Assembly (NCBI GenBank): GCA_905250125.1
Contig: CAJNOL010000043.1
Span: forward strand, 186,001-250,000
DNA length: 64,000 nucleotides
Source of the DNA: Rotaria sordida
Lineage: Eukaryota > Rotifera > Eurotatoria > Philodinida > Philodinidae
Direction of reading: 5' to 3'
Below, piece after piece: positions 55,337 to 64,000 of this stretch. The notes beneath the pieces are model-generated. The model saw nothing but the letters and a program-made list of their open reading frames with translations. It ran no database searches and had not been told where the DNA came from. Within the stretch, counting starts at the first letter, position 1. Each line of letters opens with the position of its first letter. The position numbers and the translations under genes are program-made.

Positions 55337-56086
55337 ATGAAACCAAAAAATATGGCAAATGGATGTTGTACTAATACTTTATGTGTTGATCGAGAAACAC
55401 AATTACGTTTAGCTCGTCTTCGTGAAGAATTATTAACAAATTTTAATAATCTTCTATTGGATCGTATTCGTTTTCTTGAACAAACAATTCATCGTTTGTC
55501 ATCATCATCATCATCATCATCAATACCAAAAGCAACAACATCAACATCTCCATATAAAAGTCCAATACAAGCATCTATAAGTCCAGATCGACTTTCAACA
55601 CCAGCATTACTTCGACGTAGTTCATCAACAACAACGTATTTTCTTTTAAGTCCAACGAATCAAAATTTACTTGGAAATGGAGCAAGTGCTCGTTCATGTC
55701 CATCTAGTGTTGATTTATCAAGTAGTGATCGACGAACAAGATTTTTTCCACCAAAAAAATTTTCACAATCACAACTAAGACAATCATCTGAAAGTCATAG
55801 CAATCATTTATCAATACCTATGGATGCACAATGGTCGATCTTAACTAATGAACTCGTATCAAATACTAATGTTAATAATGAGAAAGGTCGTCTAGAATCA
55901 AGACGTTTTGCATGTGATGTTGACGATAATGAAGTGCGTGCATTCAAAGCTATGATCTATATGGAACAAGCTCGGAAACAACATGCACGACCACTAACTC
56001 GTTTACGACAAGCATTGGGTATATCGACTAGTTCTAATGCAGGAAGTTATGCATTAAACAGTTCTAAAAAGCATTCGAATACTTAA
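55337..56086 (+). CDS. Uncharacterised serine-rich protein with N-terminal coiled coil
   Basis: Single-exon frame of 249 residues with gene-like codon use and a polyadenylation signal AATAAA at 56257. Start MKPKNMANGCC; the internal Met6 is an alternative. Residues about 20-55 form an amphipathic, probably coiled-coil helix (RLARLREELLTNFNNLLL, RIRFLEQTIHRL). A Ser-rich disordered middle follows (eight Ser in a row; TSTSPYKSPIQASISPDR; RRSSSTTTYF), with several SP/TP sites that could be phosphorylated. Near 200-235 is a second ordered patch (RRFACDVDDNEVRAFKAM, RPLTRLRQALG). No signal peptide, membrane span or known domain. I do not recognise a family; a cytoskeletal or signalling scaffold would fit the composition, but that is a guess. 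Confidence 0.6.
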   Translation: MKPKNMANGCCTNTLCVDRETQLRLARLREELLTNFNNLLLDRIRFLEQTIHRLSSSSSSSSIPKATTSTSPYKSPIQASISPDRLSTPALLRRSSSTTTYFLLSPTNQNLLGNGASARSCPSSVDLSSSDRRTRFFPPKKFSQSQLRQSSESHSNHLSIPMDAQWSILTNELVSNTNVNNEKGRLESRRFACDVDDNEVRAFKAMIYMEQARKQHARPLTRLRQALGISTSSNAGSYALNSSKKHSNT

Positions 56087-56377
56087 ACTAATTACATTGA
56101 TTCATTTTTATTTTGATGTTTTTATTTTTTGAAAAAGAAAAGCAAAATTATAAAAATTTAAGAATTTATTGAACTTGGTTCTTGTTTCTTTTTTGTTTTG
56201 ATTAAGTTAAAAGAAAACAAAAATATATATTTACTATGTGATTTTTTTATTTATACAATAAAGATTACAAGAATGTTTTAAAATTTATTCATTATTTCTT
56301 TCCATATAGTCAATTGAATATGAATTTAGAAAATCAAATATTTCTATTTATTTCAATTTTTTTCCGTATGATTTAAC

Positions 56378-57072
56378 TACTAAATGAGTTATAATGGTTA
56401 CAATATCTAGTATGTTGCAAATATCTCAGCATAGATAAATCGTATAATTTTAATGTTATATTGCTTATTATAAAAACGGGAAAAAATGCTTCAGATGTCT
56501 CAAGTATGTTGGCTAATGAAGTGCATCGTACTACAGTTCATTGTTGGATATAGCGATTTAATCAAAATGGTTCGATTAATGCATACAAATCACTCGATAG
56601 AAGATTAATTACTTGAGATTTCTGCAGCTTTTTTTTCCCGCACTTTTATAATGGATAATATGACGTTATCACGAAGGTCTTTATTTTTTGTCATCTAAAA
56701 AATCTATCAGCATAATTTAAAAATTCTTTTAATATAAAAGCAGTAGGGATTCCAGGACGCATGTAAAAAATGAAATAATTTAAGATTTTATGATTTGTTG
56801 GTGCCGATATATATATATATATGAAATAATCAATATTATGTTCATTTTTGTTTCTCTCAGAGTACTGGAACATTTCATCATCATATAATGCTTCATTTTT
56901 AGTCCTATAAAATAAAATCATCACACTAACTCAATAGCATTTCTCCTTGTTATGCTTGTAGAAAATTTTACGGTGTAGCATCTTTTAACAACAAAATCAA
57001 GATTATACAATTTATCTATGCTGAGATATTTGCAAAATACTAGATATTGCAACCATTACGACTCACTCGGTA
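56378..57072 (+). mobile_element. Degenerate Tc1/mariner element with transposase helix-turn-helix relic
   Basis: Terminal inverted repeats of about 65 bp, over 85% identical by eye: TACTAAATGAGTTATAATGG at 56378 against the reverse complement of 57000-57072, continuing through ATATCTAGTAT and CAAATATCTCAGCATAGATAAA. Both ends start with TA. Inside, 56479-56615 translates as GKNASDVSSMLANEVHRTTV then HCWI, a stop, RFNQNGSINAYKS. This is the Tc1-type helix-turn-helix with the usual W-I-x-R-F signature, interrupted by a TAG. The catalytic DDE/D domain is missing. A dead, internally deleted copy. Confidence 0.8.
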
Positions 57073-57802
57073 TAACTAAATAACAATATGTTGATTCCAG
57101 AGAAAACAAACAAATCTTGACTATTAAAGTCAATATATATCGAACAAGTTATCATACTGAATGTGTTTTCTTTGTTACAAAATAATAATAATAATAATAA
57201 TAAATAGGATTAAATCAAGTAAATTAATTTCTTTGCACTAAAAAGATCTAAAGGATACATTTATTGAAAGTACAAAATGAAATACAAATTTTTAAAAATT
57301 CCTACACTTGAATTATGGAAACTGGAATATTCGTTTAAATTAGTTCTGATTACATTTATCTTAGCTATCATATTACACTTGTTGTCAATAGGTATCATAT
57401 TTGCTGGTTTTTTTTCTGACAAAAAAAAATATTTGGCATATAGTGTTATACTATTATGCTTACGCTATATGTATGAGTTCGATAGAAGCGATTATTTTTT
57501 CGATATTTAATCGACTAAAACGAGAATATATTGTGACAACAATGTTTCTTTTTTAGTAAAAATATTGATGTGTATATTGAAGTGCTCCCTATCATATTGG
57601 CTATGATAGACGTTCAATGATGTTTCATATGATATTTTCTATAAAACAAAACTATTTACGATTTTGATAATAATGATAAGATAGTTATTCATTGTTGCGC
57701 ACAATAAATATGGAAGTCCTATTCACATGATTTATATTTTTTCACACTTATTTAACATTAACTTCAGAGTTAAACAGTCTCTTGTAATTTTATATAACTG
57801 TC

Positions 57803-58436
57803 TTACGAGAGAAGGTTTTCAAGTGATAAATCGCTTTTAAGTTTAGATTATATTCAATCGATAGAACCTAGTAAGTAAGTAAATAGCCTAAAGGGCTTCG
57901 AACTGTTAGACCTTTGTTGCTGAGATATTGAGCTTTTAGTGAATTTTTCCTGCAGGACCGCAAGTTTTAAGCAAAATCATACTTTTGAATTTGACCTAAA
58001 ACTTTGTCTGCGTAATGGCTCCGATTAGACTATCTTGTAGAAAAGTTTCAAAATTTTTTGACAAAGTCTCTTTGAGATATGAATTTTTCAAAATATAGGC
58101 GCTTGGCTGTAGTTATTGTAAAAAAAACATAGATAATATAAAAGATTCATATCTTGGAGAGTCATTGTCAAAGAATTGTTAAATTTTTTTCTACAAAATG
58201 CTCTGGTTGAGAACCTTTATGTAGGCAAAGTTTCAGATCAAAATTCAGAAGTATGATGTTGCTTGAAAACTGGATCTCTGTAGGAAAAAACTACTAAAAA
58301 TTCGGTATCTCAGCAACAAAGATCCAACAGCAAGAAGTCCTCTATAGTATTTACTTGCTTACTAGGCTCTATCAATTAAATATAGTCCCACATTTAAAAG
58401 CGATTTATCACTAGGAAACCTTTCCTCGTTAGATAT
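57803..58436. repeat. Foldback element, family F copy 3
   Basis: Arms of about 300 bp with a short centre (58105-58145). Left blocks CTTACGAGAGAAGG, GTGATAAATCGCTTTTAA, TCGATAGAACCTAGTAAG, CTTTGTTGCTGAGATA, AAAACTTTGTCTGCGTAA and CAAAGTCTCTTTGAGATATG each recur in reverse complement, ending in TAACGAGGAAAGG at 58436. The end motif and the GATAAATCGCTTTT block match the 28102 copy. Confidence 0.85.
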
Positions 58437-60419
58437 CTTGATGCATTCTATCGAAAGATTGCATGAATCAAACTTCGGAAATGGGCGACCTCTTTTGTTT
58501 ACAGTATTTTTTACTAAACAATTCTCCAATCCAAAAGAAGATTGGCATGATTTGATTTGATATATCGAATACCTGCTTAAATTCAACTTTTTTGCACTCC
58601 TTTTGCTCGATACGTCATTTAGTATTTTCGTGAGTTAAGTCTAAAGAAATTCTACCATTTACTGCTTTTTACATAATACTCGACTTACGTTTCGTATTGA
58701 ATATCATTCAATATATAAATCTTTAATCTTTATTATCAAGAACAAAAAAATGATGATTTCAACAAGATCCAACGATAATTTAAAGAAGCTTGACAAGGAA
58801 TCGTCAAAAATACTATACACACCATCATTTTTATTTGATGTTGTAAAAGTAAATATTGTCCGCTTTTTTTTGCATGAAAAGTTAACCATTAGAAGTATAC
58901 GTCGAATAATTTTAATCGACTATGATATATTAGTCGCAATTAATATTGAACTTATGACACTTATTATTTATTTTCATTGAGTTTTAGATATTTTCTTCTT
59001 TATAGAAATCAATTGATTGCGTACAATCATTAGACTTCACATTATTGAATTTAAGATCTCGTTCAATTTATGACTATCAATTGATTGGATATTTAATCCA
59101 TTCGGACAAGAATGTCATCGAGTAAACAACATTTTTCTGAGAGAAATATATGCATGCTATTGAAAACTTAATATATATAAACGTAACAAGTGCTGCAGAA
59201 GAAATTTCCAGTTTTTGCTAGATTGTTTTCTCACGTTAGACCGGATCAAAAAGTTTTAATTCTTGATGCTAAAAGATAAAGAATTTAATATCGATTTTAT
59301 TGATATTTTCTTTTCAAAATGAGTATTTATCTTTCTCTTATAGTATTAAAAGTACTGAATGTCATAAAAACATTATTTGCTCAATTGCAATATGAGGCAA
59401 TTTTGAACATCAATTTTTGCCTAGTTAATTATGATTCAAAAAAATTTATTTTTGATGGTAAAAAAGCCTCCGTCAACCAAATTATATTTTTCGACGGTAA
59501 TTTTCTCGAAACTTGAATTTACACAAACGATTCCTTTTGTATTGGCAGTTAGAGAATTTCAAACTCTACAAAATGCTCTTCATTATAAGGGCTGTAGTGC
59601 TTTTATAATCTAGTGATGAGGCCAAGATCTTTTCCTGAACATAAAAAAGTACCTAAAACTGGCCATGAGAAATTTTTTTGCAATCAGTCTTCTTAAATGA
59701 CAAAATTCTATCCGAAAACTTAGCATTATGTCTCAAAAATAGATATGTTTCTGTGCGTCTTATTACAGCGTTTGAATAGCCTATGTAAAATAATTTAATG
59801 AAGAAAAACAACATTTCATTCAAATAAAATGCTGAGTAAATAATATTTTTGTGATATTCAATACATTTAATGCTAGCAGAAAAGAATATATTAATAAAAT
59901 CAACACAAAATTCTCTACCTCTTAACATTAGAACAAAATTTTATGATTCAATTTAACTCAAAACAATAGCCTAAAAAAAACGGAAATTTCTTCTACCATA
60001 CTCAATATTAAAAAAGTAAATTTTTATCATCCCTAATCGAAAGATGTCTTACCAGATATGTCCATCAGGACTGGAAATCCATCGCCGTCGTAATTATTTT
60101 CGATAATCTTCTGCGTCACTGTATTAAATTAGCATAATTAGATTGAATCCATCAGATTCACTGTGAATCTGACTGTTGGACTTGTAGACATTCAAATCGT
60201 GTAGATGCAAATCTATGCAGTTTTTCTAAAAAAAGAAACTGCCGCTGATACTGTCATATTAGAATATGGCAAATTAATTATATTATCTATTGAAATAATT
60301 TACAATATGTAAAATTCAGTAAATGACGACAAATAATAACTACTGTTTTTGAATAAAACAAAATTTTTTTTTTGTCTTTGCTACACTTTTACTTATTTTT
60401 TGAATTGATTATTCTTTGA

Positions 60420-61634
<1,215 letters not shown>

Positions 61635-63612
61635 AAGTGATAAATATTTTTCTAGTAAAATAATATCCTTTGTTTTTTTTTTAAAAAAAAAAAAAAAGAA
61701 GTAAGCTTTCTAATGAAAAGAATGTAATAAACTATTGACATTGGTGTTTTCTGATAAGACGAAAATTTTATTATTCTTAATGTGTTTACTTAGGTTTTTA
61801 TGATAGTGATCTTGATCAGTATTGACATATAATCATAGTACGGATTTGAGTATTTAACCTAGAAGATAAATATAATTGTCCTTCATTTTTGTTATGCCCT
61901 CATTCATAATTGACTAACATTTATTTTCTGATTTTAGTATTCGATCTTTTATAACAATAGAAAATCAGATTTGAAAAAATTGCTATAGGAAAAAAAGAAA
62001 CCTAAAAGAGGTAGAATGACTGCTCTAATTTGTTTTGTTTATTACTAATTTTGATTTTTTGTTTTCATATTTGAATGAGATTTACCTTGAAATTGTTTAA
62101 ACTTTTTTCTTTTTTAGATAATTTGCTTTTCCTTATTGCTTGATTAATAAATGGAACAGTATGTATCAATTTTAGTTAGATGAATCGGAATTTATATTTC
62201 AATTAACTGACATTTATATTCAATATAAATACGACTAATGATTTTTCAAAAAACTGATAAATATTTAATTTGATAATAACAAAATTATTATCAGATTCTC
62301 AAAGATAGGAATTTCAGAAAACTGAAGCCCTAATTTTTCAGCACTGACGACAATAGAGCAAATAATTGTCTACAAAATGAGTTGTCTCCCAATTCTCTGT
62401 GGTATTTTTTGACTGAAATGCAAAAATCTTACGGAAGTCTCTAAAGTTGCTTTATTTTATTATGTCCTATAGAAAAACAATTTTTTCACCCTCAATCAAA
62501 TTGCTGTATCTCAGCTAAAAAACGTAGTCGAGAACTTGGCGACATCTTATTTTGTAGAGAATGGTTTGCTCTATCATTCTATGTAGTCTAAATAAGATTA
62601 TATTTACGTGTTCTAGTTGCTGAAAAACTAGGATTTTGGTTTTCCGAAGTTCTTATCTGTAAGAATCTGATGATAATTCTTATTTCGTTTTTCTCTATTC
62701 CAATTTCCAACACTCACAGCATCAGGAAAAAAACATTGAAAATAAACTTTCTTGAATAATTTTACTGATATTTCAAGTTATTTTCAAGGTACTATAAACT
62801 AATCAATTTGATATGTTAACAGAACTAATGTAAGGCGCATTGAAAGGTTAGATAGAGTCAAAATCGATGAAAACATTTTTTTTTGTTGAGTCAGTACCAT
62901 AGGTCGAGTTGCATTTGACATTAATAAAAAAACAACAAATTTGATTTTACATATTTGTAGAGGATAAATCGTATGTTGTTTGTCCAGCTGGAAAAGATAC
63001 AACAAAAAATGATCGTTAACGAGATATGATTGTCATGTTATTTCATATTTCTTTTCTAAGATCGCGATGGTATATAAGGATCATAGTGAGTCACATCATG
63101 CAGTGAAATATAATCATATACAAATTTCATTTATATCTTCACGCTTTGTTTGACCAATGATATTTAGATTAAAACGAAAAAAGGTTCTCTTAATAATTTT
63201 AGGATGAGTATAAATAACTAAAGAAAAAAAAATCAAGCATGAATTTCTAATCAAGATTTTAGTCTGAAGACTGTTTGATAAATGAGAGAGATATTATGAA
63301 ATATAATAAATATAATTTATTTATTTTTTCATTTAGATTATCAAGAATAAATACACACAAAGAAAAAAGAGAAGAAATCATCAAAAATACGATATCTTCA
63401 ACAAGAATTATCTGCGAATAATAATGAGTCTATGTTTGAACGAAAAATAAATTCGTTAGAGAACTACATATCAATAGTTTTTGTCTACATATATATAATT
63501 GGAAATAAAAATAAAATAGTCCTTTATAACTGTGTAAGTCATACTATTTATCTATGTTCTCGTTTTAGATGTTGATCTGATAATCAATTATATTCCTATT
63601 AATAAGACAAAA
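61635..63612. other. Intergenic region downstream of QTRT2
   Basis: Contains an A-run with matching T-run near 61673-61697 (a local hairpin) and a foldback element at 62284-62680. The 62799-63005 frame on the minus strand has no support. The last few hundred bases should include the promoter of the gene starting at 63613. Confidence 0.5.
62284..62680. repeat. Foldback element
   Basis: Left arm ATTATTATCAGATTCT, AAGATAGGAA.TTC.GAAAAC, CCTAATTTTTCAGCA, then AGAGCAAATAATTGTCTACAAAAT, pairs with 62540-62680, which ends AAGAATCTGATGATAATTCT. Arms are about 130 bp after small gaps, with a centre of about 140 bp. Ends differ from family F. Confidence 0.75.
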
Positions 63613-63919
63613 ATGAACACAACAGGGTATTTTATTTTTTTTATTCTTTTCTTTTTTTTTTATTCTTTTCTTTTTTTTGTATTTATCAATCCTATCATTG
63701 AAAAAATCGAAATAGAAAAAAAAAAGATGATAGACAGAAAAAAAATTTCATGAACAACAACTTCAACTATTATTATTTTATTAAATCAAATTCATTGTTT
63801 TAGTCATAATGGTATCGAACATTCCAATACCAATATAAATAAACATTCAAAAATGTCAACAAATCATGTTTCACCTATTGTTAATTTTCAACAATCATGT
63901 GAACAAAAAGTTGTTCCAG
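63613..63919 (+). CDS. 5' end of an unidentified gene (partial)
   Basis: Two exons join in frame: 63613-63626 (ATG AAC ACA ACA GG, donor GTATTT) and 63804-63919 (acceptor TTCATTGTTTTAG, donor GTTTGA). The product begins MNTTGHNGIEHSNTNINKHS and continues through STNHVSPIVNFQQSCEQ to KVVPG. It is Asn/His/Ser-rich and looks disordered. The next exon is beyond the window or not recognisable in the last 80 bases. No family assigned. The frame-keeping splice and codon use support a real gene; the in-frame Met at residue 22 is an alternative start. Confidence 0.5.
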
Positions 63920-64000
63920 GTTTGATAACACAAAAACAAAAAATATATACACATCCTTGAACAAAAGTCTCTCGCTTCCCCATTCTTTTTGTATCGAATT

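Noticed and set aside
57277..57510. 77-codon frame with one hydrophobic stretch
   Set aside because: AT-rich DNA readily yields hydrophobic Ile/Leu/Phe runs; no start context, splice signals or homology.

Overview
The window is nuclear DNA from a small AT-rich invertebrate animal. All genes are eukaryotic: GT-AG introns are frequent and often only 40-70 bp, no tRNA, rRNA or prokaryotic operon is visible, and codons end mostly in A or T. The gene set is animal (myosin VIIa, a muscarinic-type GPCR, an SLC22 carrier). The AT richness, tiny introns and likely spliced-leader acceptors suggest a rotifer, perhaps a bdelloid. That is inference; no sequence here proves it.

Layout. 572-4979 (-) is GDP-L-fucose synthase, head-to-head with 5859-8699 (+), TFIID/SAGA subunit TAF9. 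11862-12368 (-) is an orphan helical protein. 14343-16461 (+) is a muscarinic-like acetylcholine receptor. 22797-25482 (-) is an SLC22-type organic ion transporter. 28992-29903 (-) is RNase P/MRP subunit RPP30, head-to-head with 31127-46691 (+), a complete 27-coding-exon myosin VIIa. 55337-56086 (+) is an intronless serine-rich orphan. 60426-61634 (+) is the queuine tRNA-ribosyltransferase accessory subunit QTRT2. 63613 onward (+) is the start of an unidentified gene that runs off the window. I spliced the multi-exon genes by hand; each gives one continuous frame of the family's expected length (GFUS 322 aa, TAF9 207 aa, GPCR 494 aa, SLC22 686 aa, MYO7A 2203 aa).

The genes are unrelated housekeeping or cell-type genes and form no pathway or operon. 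The rest is intergenic DNA with many inverted-repeat (foldback/MITE-like) elements, at least one dead Tc1/mariner element with a recognisable transposase helix-turn-helix, and dinucleotide microsatellites. Several of the longest introns (GFUS, TAF9, MYO7A) are long mainly because a foldback element sits inside them.

No defence, symbiosis or biosynthetic system was found. The two signals most worth following are (1) 3' splice acceptors 0-11 nt upstream of the start codon of at least six genes, as expected for spliced-leader trans-splicing, and (2) a family of palindromic elements sharing a terminal motif close to TAACGAGGAAG and internal blocks, present in several copies.
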